DNA from: Siccirubricoccus phaeus | GTDB lineage: Bacteria; Pseudomonadota; Alphaproteobacteria; Acetobacterales; Acetobacteraceae | DNA: 64,000 nucleotides | Assembly (NCBI RefSeq): GCF_008360935.1 | Contig: NZ_SRXO01000010.1 | Location: forward strand, 124,001-188,000 | Direction: 5' to 3' | The notes under the pieces: model-generated | Database searches by the model: none | Told to the model about the DNA's origin: nothing | The model's input: the letters and a program-made list of their open reading frames with translations, nothing else | Shown here: positions 15,907-24,850 of the stretch, one piece after another | Layout of the letters: each line of letters starts with the position of its first letter | How positions within the stretch are numbered: the first letter of the stretch is position 1 | Program-made: the position numbers and the translations under genes

Positions 15907-18900
15907 TCACGCCGCCTCCGTGCCCGTCATCTGCCAGTTGACCAGGCGGGCATAGGCACCGCCCCGGGCGAGGAGCTCGGCATGCGAGCCTGCCTCCACC
16001 ACGCGGCCGGCCTGCATCACCAGGATCGCATCCGCGTGGCGGATGGTGGAGAGGCGGTGCGCGATCACCAGCACGGTGCGGTCGCGCATCAGCGCGTCCA
16101 GCGCGGCGCGCACCCGCGCCTCGCTGATCGCGTCGAGATGCGAGGTCGCCTCATCCAGCACCAGCACCGGCGCGTCCTTGAGGAAGGCGCGGGCGATGGC
16201 GATGCGCTGGCGCTGCCCACCCGAGAGCTGCACGCCGCGCTCGCCGACGCGGGTCGCGAGGCCCTCCGGCAGGCTGGCGACGAACTCCGCCAGCGCCGCG
16301 CGGTCCAGCGCCAGGGCAAGATCGGCGGCGCTCGCCTCCGGCCGGGCGAGGCGGATATTCGCCTCCAGCGTGTCGTTGAACAGGTAGGTGTCCTGCGCCA
16401 CCAGCGCCACGTGCCGGCGCAGCCCGTCCAGCGTCAGCTCGCGCAGCTCCGTGCCATCCAGCGTGACACGACCGGAATCGGGGTCCCAGAAGCGCAGCAG
16501 CAGGCTGGCGACGGTGGATTTGCCGGCGCCGGAGGGGCCGACCAGTGCCACGGTGCGGCCGGCCGGGATGGCGAGCGTCACGCCATCCAGCGCCGGGCGG
16601 GTGCGGCCGGGATAGGTGAATCGCACCGCCTGGAACGCCACCTCGGAGCCGCCTTCCCGCGCGGCTGGGAGCCGCGTGCCGCCGGTGACCGCCGGCTGCT
16701 CCCGTTCCACCACGCGCAGCCGGCGGGTGGAGGCGATGGTGTCGGCGAGCTGCCGCCCGACCTGGGCGATTTCCGAGACCGGCAGAAAGGCGGCGATGGC
16801 GATCAGGATGAACATGGGCAGCAGCCCGGCGGCAAGCTGGCCCTGGGCCACCAGCGTCGCGCCCATCGCCGCCACGGCGAGGCCGCCGAGGCCGGTCGCG
16901 ACCTCCAGCCCGGCGGCGGCGCGGGACTGGTCCTCCTGCAACGCCAGGCGGCGCCGCTGGTACTCGGCGACCAGGCCGAGAAAGCCCGCCCGCCGCGCCG
17001 GCACGGCGCGGAAGGCCAGCAGGTCGCCGAGCCCCTGGATGGTCTCCGTCACATGCGCGCCGAGCCCGCCCAGCGCGCCGCGCGCCTCGGCCCCCAGCCG
17101 GTCGATGCGCGCCCGGCCGCGCAGCGGGGAGAGGGCGGCGAAGAGCAGGAAGGGCAGCAGCGCCAGGGCCAGCGGCCAGGCGATGAGGGCCAGCACCAGC
17201 AGCACCGTCCCCGGCACCAGCAGCGCCACCACGGCGGGCGCGACGGTATGGGCGTAGAAATACTCCACCGTCTCGACATCCGTGGTGGCGAGGCTCACCA
17301 GATCCCCGGCACGGCGGCGCAGCAGATAGGCCGGGCCCAGCGCATCCAGCCGGGCGAAGAGCGCGATGCGCATCTCCGCCAGCAGCCGGTAGGCCATGTC
17401 ATGCGCCAGCCAGGATTCCAGCCAGTGCAGCCCGCCCGCGACCGGCGCGGCGATCAGCAGCGCGATGGCGAGGCCGGCGGTCGGCGCGCTTTCGCGCAGC
17501 GCCGCGATCAGCAGCGCGCCGAGCACGCCGACGCCGACGAAGGCGGCCACCCGGCCGATGCCGAACAGCACCACCAGCGCGAACCTGCCGCGCCAGGGCA
17601 GGATGTAGCGGACCAGGCTCGCCAGCGTCTCCCGCCAGCCGATGGCGGCGGCCGCCTCGGCGATGGACTCCGGCGGCGGCGCGCCGGCCTCCTCCGGCAG
17701 CTTCGGCGAAGCCGGGGCGGCCGGTGCCGGCAGCTCCGCCATCCCGCCACGCTCGGCCGCCTGGGCGCCCATCAGCCGGCGATAGGTGCCGTCCCGCTGC
17801 ATCAGCTCGGCATGGCTGCCGCTCTCCACCACCCGGCCCCGATCCAGCACCAGGATGCGGTCGGCGCCGATGACGCTGGACAGGCGGTGCGCCAGGATCA
17901 GCGTGGTGCGGCCCTGCATCAGCCGGTCCAGCGCCTGCTGGATCAGCGCCTCGTTCTCCGCATCCACGGCGGACAGCGCCTCGTCCAGGATCAGGATCGG
18001 CGCGTCGCGCAGCAGGGCGCGGGCGATGGCCAGGCGCTGCCGCTGCCCCCCCGAAAGCCGCGCGCCGCGCTCGCCGATCGTCGCGCCATAGCCGCCGGGC
18101 AGGGCCAGGATGAAGTCATGCGCGTTGGCGGCGCGGCAGGCGGCCTCCATCTCCGCCTGGGTCGCGTTCGGCCGGCCGAGCCGGAGGTTCTCCGCCACCG
18201 TGCCGTGGAACAGCGTGGCATCCTGCGCCACGATCGCGACCTGCGCGGCGATGCTCGCCGGGTCGAGGCCCGCGATGTCCTGCCCGCCGATCAGGATGCG
18301 GCCGGCCTGCGGATCGTGCTGCCGCAGCAGCAGCCGCAGGATGGAGGATTTGCCGGCGCCGCTCGGCCCCACGATGCCGACACGCTCGCCGCCGGCGATG
18401 GCGAAATCCAGCCCGTCATGCGCGGGCGCGCGGCCGCCGGGATAGGCGAAGCGCACGGCGTCGAAGGCGATATCCGGGGCCCGGCCCTGCAGCTCCAGCG
18501 CCGCGCCGCCCGGCGCCACGGCCGGCTCCGCCTCCAGCAGCGCGTGGATGCCCATGGCGGCGGACTGGCCGACCATGCCCTGGTGCAGCACGGAGCGCAG
18601 GTCGCGCAGCGGCCGGAAGATCTCGGTGCCGGCCATCAGCACCACCAGCAGCGCCTCCAGGCTCATCTCGCCCGCGCCGACGCGGTGCACGCCGAGGATG
18701 AGGGCGATGGCGGCGCCGAGCGCCATGCCGGTATCGGTGATGCCACGCGTCAGCACGCTGAGGGCCAGCACCCAGAAGGTGCTGCGGTAGAGCCCCCGCG
18801 CCTTCCCGGCCAGCTTCTCGCCGTAGCTGCGGCTCTGGCCGAAGGCCTGCAGCGTCGGCAGGCCCTGCACGGCGTCCAGGAACTCGCCGCCGAAGGCCTT

Positions 18901-19473
18901 GAAGGCCTGCTGCCGCGCCAGCGAGGCGCGCCGGTCCCAGCGATGCACCAGGGCCGGCAGCACCAGCGTCACCAGCGCGGCGGCAAGCAGCACCAGCGCC
19001 ACCGGCATGTCCCAGAAGGCGATGAAGGCGAAGATCGCGACCGGCGCACAGGCGGCGATGGCAAGCTGCGGCAGGTACTGGCCGAAGAAGGTCTGCAATT
19101 GCTCCACGCCATCGACCATGGCGAGCATGACGCCGCCGGTGCGCTCGCCGGCGAACCAGGCCGGGCCGAGCGCCGCGATGCGGTCGAACAGCGCGGCGCG
19201 CAGCCTGGTCTGCACCGCCGCCGCGCTGCGATGCGCCTGCACGGTGCGGGCATGGTCCAGCGCCGCGCGCAGCAGCACGGCGAGCACCGCGCCAGTCAGC
19301 GGCCAGGCGATCTCCGCCGCCCCGGCGTCGGCGAAGACCCGGGCCAGGGCCACGCCCAGGAAGGCGAAGCGGGCAATGCCGGCGGCCAGCGCCAGCAGGC
19401 CGAGCGCGACGCCGCCCAGCATGCTGGCCCGCAGCCCTGCCGTCAGCCGCCACAGCCGCAGATCGAAATACAT
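15907..19473 (-). CDS. CydDC-like fused ABC exporter (two TMD-NBD units in one chain)
   Basis: A 1188-aa inner-membrane protein made of two complete exporter halves. The first half has a membrane domain with DGVEQLQTFFGQYLPQL, a CydD-like block, then Walker A GPSGAGKSS near residue 374 and signature LSGGQRQR near 474. The second half has AGDLVSLATTDVETVEYFY, CydC-like, then GPSGAGKST near 982 and LSGGQRQR near 1082. CydDC exports cysteine/glutathione and supports cytochrome assembly; that role is inferred. No cydAB genes are in the window, but an oxidase operon is about 6 kb away. Start ATG 19473 with AGGAG upstream; divergent from a LysR gene. Confidence 0.85.
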   Translation of the reverse strand: MYFDLRLWRLTAGLRASMLGGVALGLLALAAGIARFAFLGVALARVFADAGAAEIAWPLTGAVLAVLLRAALDHARTVQAHRSAAAVQTRLRAALFDRIAALGPAWFAGERTGGVMLAMVDGVEQLQTFFGQYLPQLAIAACAPVAIFAFIAFWDMPVALVLLAAALVTLVLPALVHRWDRRASLARQQAFKAFGGEFLDAVQGLPTLQAFGQSRSYGEKLAGKARGLYRSTFWVLALSVLTRGITDTGMALGAAIALILGVHRVGAGEMSLEALLVVLMAGTEIFRPLRDLRSVLHQGMVGQSAAMGIHALLEAEPAVAPGGAALELQGRAPDIAFDAVRFAYPGGRAPAHDGLDFAIAGGERVGIVGPSGAGKSSILRLLLRQHDPQAGRILIGGQDIAGLDPASIAAQVAIVAQDATLFHGTVAENLRLGRPNATQAEMEAACRAANAHDFILALPGGYGATIGERGARLSGGQRQRLAIARALLRDAPILILDEALSAVDAENEALIQQALDRLMQGRTTLILAHRLSSVIGADRILVLDRGRVVESGSHAELMQRDGTYRRLMGAQAAERGGMAELPAPAAPASPKLPEEAGAPPPESIAEAAAAIGWRETLASLVRYILPWRGRFALVVLFGIGRVAAFVGVGVLGALLIAALRESAPTAGLAIALLIAAPVAGGLHWLESWLAHDMAYRLLAEMRIALFARLDALGPAYLLRRRAGDLVSLATTDVETVEYFYAHTVAPAVVALLVPGTVLLVLALIAWPLALALLPFLLFAALSPLRGRARIDRLGAEARGALGGLGAHVTETIQGLGDLLAFRAVPARRAGFLGLVAEYQRRRLALQEDQSRAAAGLEVATGLGGLAVAAMGATLVAQGQLAAGLLPMFILIAIAAFLPVSEIAQVGRQLADTIASTRRLRVVEREQPAVTGGTRLPAAREGGSEVAFQAVRFTYPGRTRPALDGVTLAIPAGRTVALVGPSGAGKSTVASLLLRFWDPDSGRVTLDGTELRELTLDGLRRHVALVAQDTYLFNDTLEANIRLARPEASAADLALALDRAALAEFVASLPEGLATRVGERGVQLSGGQRQRIAIARAFLKDAPVLVLDEATSHLDAISEARVRAALDALMRDRTVLVIAHRLSTIRHADAILVMQAGRVVEAGSHAELLARGGAYARLVNWQMTGTEAA

Positions 19474-19590
19474 GCCTCGCAATCTCCTGGCGCCGGCGAC
19501 TCCGCGGGGCCGCCAGGCGCATGCTGGGCGGCGGCCCATCGGGCCGCAAATGCAAGATTCTCATCTGCTGTTGAGCTATATTGAACGGCG

Positions 19591-20502
19591 ATGACCGCCC
19601 CTCTCCCACCGCTCGCCGCCCTGCGCGCCTTCGCCGCGGTTGCCCGCCAGGGCAGCTTCGCCCGCGCCGCGGCCGCGCTCAATGTCAGCACCAGCGCCGT
19701 CAGCCACCAGATCCGTGCGCTGGAGGCGGAGCTGCGCGTGCCGCTGCTGACCCGGGCGCGCAACGGCACCGGGCATAGCCGGACGGCGCCCACCCCGGCC
19801 GGGCTGGAATTGCTGGTGGCGATCGAGGCGGCGCTGACGCGGCTCGGCGATGCCTGTGACGCCATCCGCGGCCAGGCGCGGCGGGCCCGGCCGAAGCTGA
19901 CCATCTCGGCCAATGGCTCCTTCGCCTCGCTGTGGCTGGCGCCGCGCCTGGCCACCTTCGCCGGCATGCATCCCAGCACGGCCTGGAGCATGCGGGCGAT
20001 CGAGGAGGACCGGCCGGACATGGCGCGGGAGGAGCTCGACCTCGCCATCCTGCGGCTGCGCGCCGGCACGGTGCGGCCGCCGGATGCGCTGCTGTTCGCG
20101 GAGACCATCTTCCCGGTCTGCAGCCCCGCCCTGGGCAGGCTGGAGGAACCGGCGGCGCTGCTCCGCCACAGCCTGCTGGAGGAGGAGCATGGCAACAGCC
20201 CCGAGATGGCCTGGCGCCACTGGCTTGGCCTGCTGGGCCTGCCGCCGGCGACAGGCCGGGTGGTGCGGTTCAGCAGCTTCAACCAGGTGATCGCGGCCGC
20301 CATCGCCGGGGCGGGCATCGCGCTCGGCCGCGCACCGATGCTGGAGGCCGAGCTTGCGGCCGGGCGGCTGGTGCGGCTGTTCGCGCCGCGCCAGCTTCCC
20401 GGCTCCTTCGTCTTCGCTTTGCATAGCCGGCCGGGGCTGGCGCGGGATCCGCATGTGCTGCAGTTGCGGGAATTCCTGCTGGCCTCGGCGCGTGGCGGGT
20501 GA
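19591..20502 (+). CDS. LysR-family regulator (GcvA-like)
   Basis: A 303-aa LysR regulator. Its N-terminal helix-turn-helix, PLAALRAFAAVARQGSFARA then NVSTSAVSHQIRALEAEL, is of the GcvA-like subgroup. The effector-binding part has LTISANGSFASLWLAPRLATF. It is divergent from the fused ABC exporter (117-base gap) and 192 bases upstream of an MFS gene on the same strand, so either could be its target. The 20503-20694 gap holds no gene. Confidence 0.9.
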   Translation: MTAPLPPLAALRAFAAVARQGSFARAAAALNVSTSAVSHQIRALEAELRVPLLTRARNGTGHSRTAPTPAGLELLVAIEAALTRLGDACDAIRGQARRARPKLTISANGSFASLWLAPRLATFAGMHPSTAWSMRAIEEDRPDMAREELDLAILRLRAGTVRPPDALLFAETIFPVCSPALGRLEEPAALLRHSLLEEEHGNSPEMAWRHWLGLLGLPPATGRVVRFSSFNQVIAAAIAGAGIALGRAPMLEAELAAGRLVRLFAPRQLPGSFVFALHSRPGLARDPHVLQLREFLLASARGG

Positions 20503-20694
20503 GGGGCAGCATGTCCGGCTCGCATCGCGGCGTAGCCGCAGGCGGGCGAGGCGGACACGCTCGCTTGACGCGGCAGCGCACCGATCTTGAACGCGGTTGC
20601 GCCCTGCACGTCTGGGTTGCAGCATCCCTCGGTGAGGCCGAGCCCAATCGGTCCGCACCCGGCCGCGAGGCCAGGCAGAAGGGAGAAATGTCCG

Positions 20695-22101
20695 ATGAGC
20701 TCGACTGCACTCGATGCAGCAGGCGCACGCGCGCCCGATATCACGCCACCGCTCACCCCCGGCGGCCCGCTGGAGGCGAAGCACATGCGCAGCGCCGCCT
20801 ACCGCAACGCCGCACAGCAGGGCAAGCTGACCAGCACCCATTGGCACATCGCCTGGGCCAATGGGCTGGGCTGGGGGTTCGACGGCATGGACGGCGCGAT
20901 CTTCGCGCTGGTCGCGCCGATGGTGATGCAGGAATTCGCCGTCACCCTGCCGGAGTACCGCAGCGGCGTGCAGATCGCCATGCTGTTCGGCATCATCGGC
21001 CTCTATCTCTGGCCCTGGCTGGCGGACCAGTTCGGTCGGCGGACGCTGCTCGCCATCAACATCGCGATGTTCTCGCTGATGATGCCGCTGGTGGCGCTCT
21101 CCCCGAACTGGGGCTTCTTCGTCGCCGCCTATGCCATCGTCCGCTTCGCGCTGAACGGCGAATGGGCGATCGGCTCCATGCTGGTGGCGGAGACCTGGCC
21201 GGCAAGGCTGCGCGGCATGATCGTCAGCGCGGACCGCTCCGCCTGGGGCGTCGGTGCTGCCCTCGCCGGGACCATCACCGCGGTGGTGGTGCAGAATTGG
21301 GGCTGGCGCGCGGCCTTCGTGCTGCCTGCGGTGGTGGCGCTGCTGGCGATCTATGTCCGGCTGCTCTGTCCCGAATCGCCCTATTGGGTGCGGACCATGG
21401 ACCGCAAGCGGCGCATCCGGGCCGCGCTGCAGACCGGCCAGGGCATCAGCGAGGAGGACCGCCACTGGATCGACAAGGCGGAGAAGGTCGGCATCCGCCA
21501 GCTCTTCCTGCCCGACATGCGACGCGGCACCCTGCTCGCCACCTTCGTCGCCTGCACCAACGTCATCGCCTTCTCCACCGTCGGCCTCTGGATGCCGCTC
21601 TTCCTGAAGGAAGCGCATGGCTGGTCGGCGGCGGAATATGGCAGCTTCTACGTCGCCTGGGGATTGATCGGCGTGGTCGGCATCATCGGCGCCGGCTGGA
21701 TCATCGACAAATTCGGCCGCCGCCTCGGCTTCGTGCTGATGCTGGTGGAAGGGGCGGTGTTCCTCACCCTCTGGACCTATACCAACGACAACACGCTGCT
21801 CTGGGTCTATGGCCTGCTGTGGAGCATCGGCTTCCTCGGCGTCTGGGGACCGGCGACGACCTATACGGCGGAGATGTACCCGACGCGCATCCGCGGCGTC
21901 GGCAATGGCTTCTCCTGGGCGCTGGCCTTCTTCGTCGGCTATGTGCTGTGGCCCTTCGTCTCGGTCTGGATCCGCGAGGCGACCGGCAGCTTCCAGCTCG
22001 CCTTCCTGCTCATCCCCGTGGTGATGCTCGGCCAGGCCGCCGTGGTCTGGTGGTGGAGCCCGGAGAATGCCGGGAAGGATCTGGACGGCATCCATGTCTA
22101 G
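20695..22101 (+). CDS. MFS transporter
   Basis: A 468-aa major facilitator of twelve membrane segments in two halves with a cytoplasmic loop between. It shows DQFGRRTLLAINIAMF after segment 2 (the MFS motif A region), EWAIGSMLVAETWPARLRGM, and the C-half repeat DKFGRRLGFVL. EMYPTRIRGVGNG is the pattern of sugar/organic-acid porters of the SHS/AAHS type. The ATG at 20695 is preceded by GGGAGA; the frame is open earlier but not membrane-like. The substrate is likely an organic acid but not established. The TAG stop codon (22099-22101) is part of the CTAG that opens the following repeat. Confidence 0.87.
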   Translation: MSSTALDAAGARAPDITPPLTPGGPLEAKHMRSAAYRNAAQQGKLTSTHWHIAWANGLGWGFDGMDGAIFALVAPMVMQEFAVTLPEYRSGVQIAMLFGIIGLYLWPWLADQFGRRTLLAINIAMFSLMMPLVALSPNWGFFVAAYAIVRFALNGEWAIGSMLVAETWPARLRGMIVSADRSAWGVGAALAGTITAVVVQNWGWRAAFVLPAVVALLAIYVRLLCPESPYWVRTMDRKRRIRAALQTGQGISEEDRHWIDKAEKVGIRQLFLPDMRRGTLLATFVACTNVIAFSTVGLWMPLFLKEAHGWSAAEYGSFYVAWGLIGVVGIIGAGWIIDKFGRRLGFVLMLVEGAVFLTLWTYTNDNTLLWVYGLLWSIGFLGVWGPATTYTAEMYPTRIRGVGNGFSWALAFFVGYVLWPFVSVWIREATGSFQLAFLLIPVVMLGQAAVVWWWSPENAGKDLDGIHV

Positions 22102-22321
22102 AGCGCGATCGGTCGAGGCCGATCGAGCCGGTGCCGTGAAGCACGTGATCAAGCAATGAGCTGGTGTCCTGCCCGTGAAGTTCGCTGGATTTCCGGCAAA
22201 CGCAGCGGACAAGCAGGCCACTGAAACAAAAGCCAGCGGCCCGAGAACGAAGTCCGCAGGACTTCGGAATCGGGACACTGGAGCGGGAAGAGTGAGCGAA
22301 GCTCGACCGATCCCGCTCCAG
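22098..22321 (-). repeat. Type A element (reverse) split by a type C insertion
   Basis: 22098-22164 matches the 67-bp body of type A in reverse complement, and 22278-22321 matches its 44-bp hairpin module. Removing the 117 bases between (type C with one border tetranucleotide) leaves exactly 107 bp. The outer ends are CTAG and CCAG. The split falls at the CTAG that joins the two modules in the intact copies. Confidence 0.8.
22161..22281 (+). repeat. Intergenic repeat type C, copy 2, nested in type A
   Basis: A 121-bp unit bounded by CTGG at both ends, homologous to 10979-11100. The flanking CTGG pair looks like a duplicated target tetranucleotide (CTAG in intact type A copies) that has since mutated to CTGG. 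Confidence 0.78.
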
Positions 22322-22673
22322 GTAGGGCCAGCCCCTTCCCCCCTGGAGCAGGGAGGAAGGGGGGTCACGCCGCCAGAAGCGGCCGGGGGCGGCGCGACCC
22401 GCTCGCCGTGCCCGGTGGCGATGCCTGGGCGGTAACGGGGCCCGTCCTGCCATGCGCTGCGTCATCAGCCGGCATGGCAGCAGGCGTGGCTCCTCAGGCG
22501 GCAGCCGCCCGGCGCCGGCGCTGCCCGCGCCAGCCCAGCTTCCATGGTGCCGGACGAAAGCCCTTCCCGCATCCGCGGCGACCGCGGCGCGTTGCGGTCG
22601 CTGAGGCGGGGTGGTGCGGCCATGCCCGGCCGCGATGCCCGCCTGGTCTCCGGCGATGAAGGAGCAACCCGCA
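22322..22673. other. Intergenic stretch with one hairpin
   Basis: About 350 bases with no convincing gene on either strand. The only structure noticed is a 9-bp stem CTGCCATGC (22447-22455) / GCATGGCAG (22472-22480) with a 16-base loop, possibly a terminator or 5'-leader element of the next gene. Confidence 0.35.
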
Positions 22674-23090
22674 ATGGCAAAGCAGAGCAAGGCGCAGAAG
22701 GATACCGTCGGCCGCGTCATGCATGAGTTCAAGCATGGCGAGCTGGAGAGCGGCAGCGGGCGGAAGGTGCGCAACCCGAGGCAGGCCATCGCCATCGGCC
22801 TCAGCGAGGCAGGCGCCTCGAACCAGCAGAGCCCGGGCCGCAACAAGGAGAATCTGACCCGCACCAAGGCGAAGGAGCGCCGGGGAGAGACGGCGCAGGC
22901 GCAGAAGGAGGGGCGCGGCGCCCAGACCCGCAGCACCAAGGCTCGCACCACCCAGGCCCGCAGCACCCCGGGCCGCGGCGGTGGCGTGCAGACCCGGGCC
23001 GAACTCTATCAGGCGGCCAGGAAGCGGAACATTCCCGGCCGCTCGCAGATGAGCAAGGCCGAGCTGCAGGACGCGCTGCACCAGCACTGA
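22674..23090 (+). CDS. DUF6496 domain protein
   Basis: A 138-aa basic, low-complexity protein. The N-terminal block MAKQSKAQKDTVGRVMHEFK followed by GELESGSGRKVRNPRQAIAI is typical of DUF6496 proteins. The middle is a Lys/Arg/Thr/Gln-rich, probably disordered region with repeated TRSTKAR-like units. The C terminus (RAELYQAARKRNIPGRSQMS, then KAELQDALHQH) resembles a SAP/Rho-N-like small helical nucleic-acid-binding motif. Start ATG 22674 with GGAG upstream. Role unknown; DNA or RNA binding is only suggested by charge and the C-terminal helices. Confidence 0.75.
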   Translation: MAKQSKAQKDTVGRVMHEFKHGELESGSGRKVRNPRQAIAIGLSEAGASNQQSPGRNKENLTRTKAKERRGETAQAQKEGRGAQTRSTKARTTQARSTPGRGGGVQTRAELYQAARKRNIPGRSQMSKAELQDALHQH

Positions 23091-23257
23091 GCCCTTCCGC
23101 CGCCGACGCGGAACGGGGCCGCGACTGCCATGCAGGGCGGCGCCGTCATCGCCTGGACCCGCCTTTCGGCCGGGCGGCCGGCCGACCGGGCACGGAAGCG
23201 CCGGCGCCGCTTCCGCTGCCCGTCCGAGAACGGCGCCACCGGAACGGAGATCGCCCC

Positions 23258-23590
23258 ATGCAGAAGCTCTCGCCAGAACTGCGGTCCTGCATCGAGGAAT
23301 GCCTGCGCTGCCACGGCACCTGCCTGGGCATGGCCATGAATCATTGCCTGGAACAGGGCGGCAAGCACCTCGAGCCACGGCATTTCAGGCTCATGCTGGC
23401 CTGTGCCGAGATCTGCCAGACCGCGGCGAATTTCATGCTCATCGGCACGCCGCACCATAAGCACACCTGCGGCGAATGCGCCGAGATCTGCGAGGAATGC
23501 GCCAGCTCCTGCGAGCAGGTCGGGGAGATGGAGGAATGCGTGCAGGCCTGCCGAAGCTGCGCCGAGAGCTGCCGGAAGATGGCGGCCTGA
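23258..23590 (+). CDS. Four-helix-bundle copper-storage protein (Csp/DUF326)
   Basis: A 110-aa protein with 16 cysteines arranged as CxxC, CxxxC and single Cys along helices (CIEECLRCHGTC, CAEICQ, CGECAEICEECASSC, CVQACRSCAESC). This is the pattern of Csp copper-storage bundles, in which inward-facing Cys bind many Cu(I) ions. It has no signal peptide, so it is of the cytosolic Csp3 type. Start ATG 23258; GGAG lies about 9 bases upstream. Nearby is a copper-requiring caa3 oxidase operon on the other strand, which makes a role in copper buffering plausible. Confidence 0.9.
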   Translation: MQKLSPELRSCIEECLRCHGTCLGMAMNHCLEQGGKHLEPRHFRLMLACAEICQTAANFMLIGTPHHKHTCGECAEICEECASSCEQVGEMEECVQACRSCAESCRKMAA

Positions 23591-23688
23591 CCTCCAGGAC
23601 CGGGGAGAGCTGCGCGGCGGCCGGCGATCCCGGCGCCGGCGCTGACGCCGTCCCGGCGCCGGCGCGGGTGGCGCGGCGCAGCCAGGGC

Positions 23689-24844
23689 TCAGCCGCCCGG
23701 CGGGCCCCGCAGCGACCACAGCACGGCAACGCCGAGCCCATAGCAGACCAGCGCCGCCAGCGAGTCCCAGCCCATGCACGGGATCGTGCGGTCGCGCCGC
23801 TCGATGACGCCGGCCATGAAGATGACGGTCAGCACGATCCCGAGCAGCGCGCCGAAGGCGGAGAAGGCGCCGACCTGCATCAGCACCGGCTCGCCCGGCG
23901 CCAGGACGTCGATCAGGAAGAGCAGCGCGGCGTTGAACAAATTGGTGCCGAAGACGTCGCCGATCGCCATCTCGTAGCGCCGCAGCCGCACCGCGCCGAC
24001 CATGGCGCTGATCTCCGGCAGGGAGGTGGCGACCGCCAGCAGCGGGGCGCCGAAGAAGGCCGAGCCAAGGCCGGTCTTCGCCGCCGCCGCCGCGCCGGTC
24101 TCGCTCAGCAGATAGCCGGCGGCCAGGATGAGCAGGGCGAGCAAGGCGAGGCGGCGCAGCAGGCCGCCCAGGGAAATGCCCGCCGTCGCCTCACCTTTCG
24201 GCGCCGGCGGCTCGGCCGCCTTGGCCTGCTGTGCCTTCTAGAGCGGGATCGGTTGAGCTGCGCTCACCCGCCCCGCTCTAGCTCATTGTTCGGTCGCGTG
24301 ATTCACGGTTTCGGTCGATTCGACCTCAACCGATCACGCTCTAGGGCGTCCGGCCCTCATAGCCGGAGACGATGGCGATGGCGGCGAAATAGCCCAGCAG
24401 CAGCACCCCGTTCCACAGGCCGAAGCCGGCCATGGCGATGTCGCCCGCGGTGATGGCGCCGGCCACCAGCGCCAGCAGGATGACGTTCAGCGCCCCCTGC
24501 AGCAGCGCGACCGGATCCACCACGACCGAGGTCAGCGCGCTGCGGCCGATCAGCGCATCGGCCAGGGCCAGCAGCGCCACCTGCGCCGCGACGCTGCCGA
24601 GCAGGGTGTTGACCGCCAGCGCCGCCTCGCCCTCCAGCGCCGCGGTGACGGAGACGGCGACCTCCGGCAGGGAGGTGATGCCGCCGAGCAGCAGCATGCC
24701 GGCGAAGCCCTGCCCCATGCCGGTGCGCTCGCTGACTGCATCGACGATCCGGGCGAGGCGCGCGCCCGCCCCCTAGACCACCGCGGCGGCGCCGGCGAAG
24801 GCGGCAGCGAGGAGCTAGAGCGGCCAGGACTGGAAATCCGGCAT
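23689..24844 (-). pseudogene. Broken Ca2+/Na+ antiporter (CaCA family)
   Basis: Reading from the ATG at 24844, the frame gives a CaCA N-terminal half (MPDFQSWPL then LLAAAFAGAAAVV then GAGARLARIVDA) but is interrupted by in-frame TAG codons at about 24815 and 24773. GGITSLPEVAVS, the first cation-binding alpha-repeat motif, follows. The first half ends in a TAG at 24341-24343 inside a 107-bp repeat. The second half resumes after the repeat, with AAEPPAPKGE of the central loop and VATSLPEISAMVGAV, the second alpha repeat, ending at 23689. Both halves together are the size of a normal 330-370-aa antiporter. It lies 6 bases downstream of the oxidase operon. Confidence 0.85.
24238..24344 (+). repeat. 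107-bp CTAG-bounded element, type A, copy 2, inside the antiporter gene
   Basis: 104/107 identical to 5887-5993. CTAG at 24238-24241, 24278-24281 (between hairpin and body) and 24341-24344. If one CTAG is counted as target duplication, the inserted length is 103 bases, and removing it puts the two antiporter halves back in the same frame, although a TAG remains at the junction. Confidence 0.85.
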
Positions 24845-24850
24845 GGCGGC

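Noticed and set aside
15982-19584. 1200-codon plus-strand frame across the fused ABC exporter
   Set aside because: Low-complexity His/Gln/Arg/Gly composition with no motif, antisense to an exporter with two intact ATPase domains.
19576-22368. 930-codon minus-strand frame across the LysR and MFS genes
   Set aside because: Composition is shadow-like, and both real genes on the plus strand have clear family motifs.
24773-24818. Possible recoding of TAG as Trp in the antiporter gene
   Set aside because: Other genes in the window use TAG as a normal stop (for example the MFS and quinone oxidoreductase genes), and the gene is also split by a repeat, so decay is the simpler explanation.
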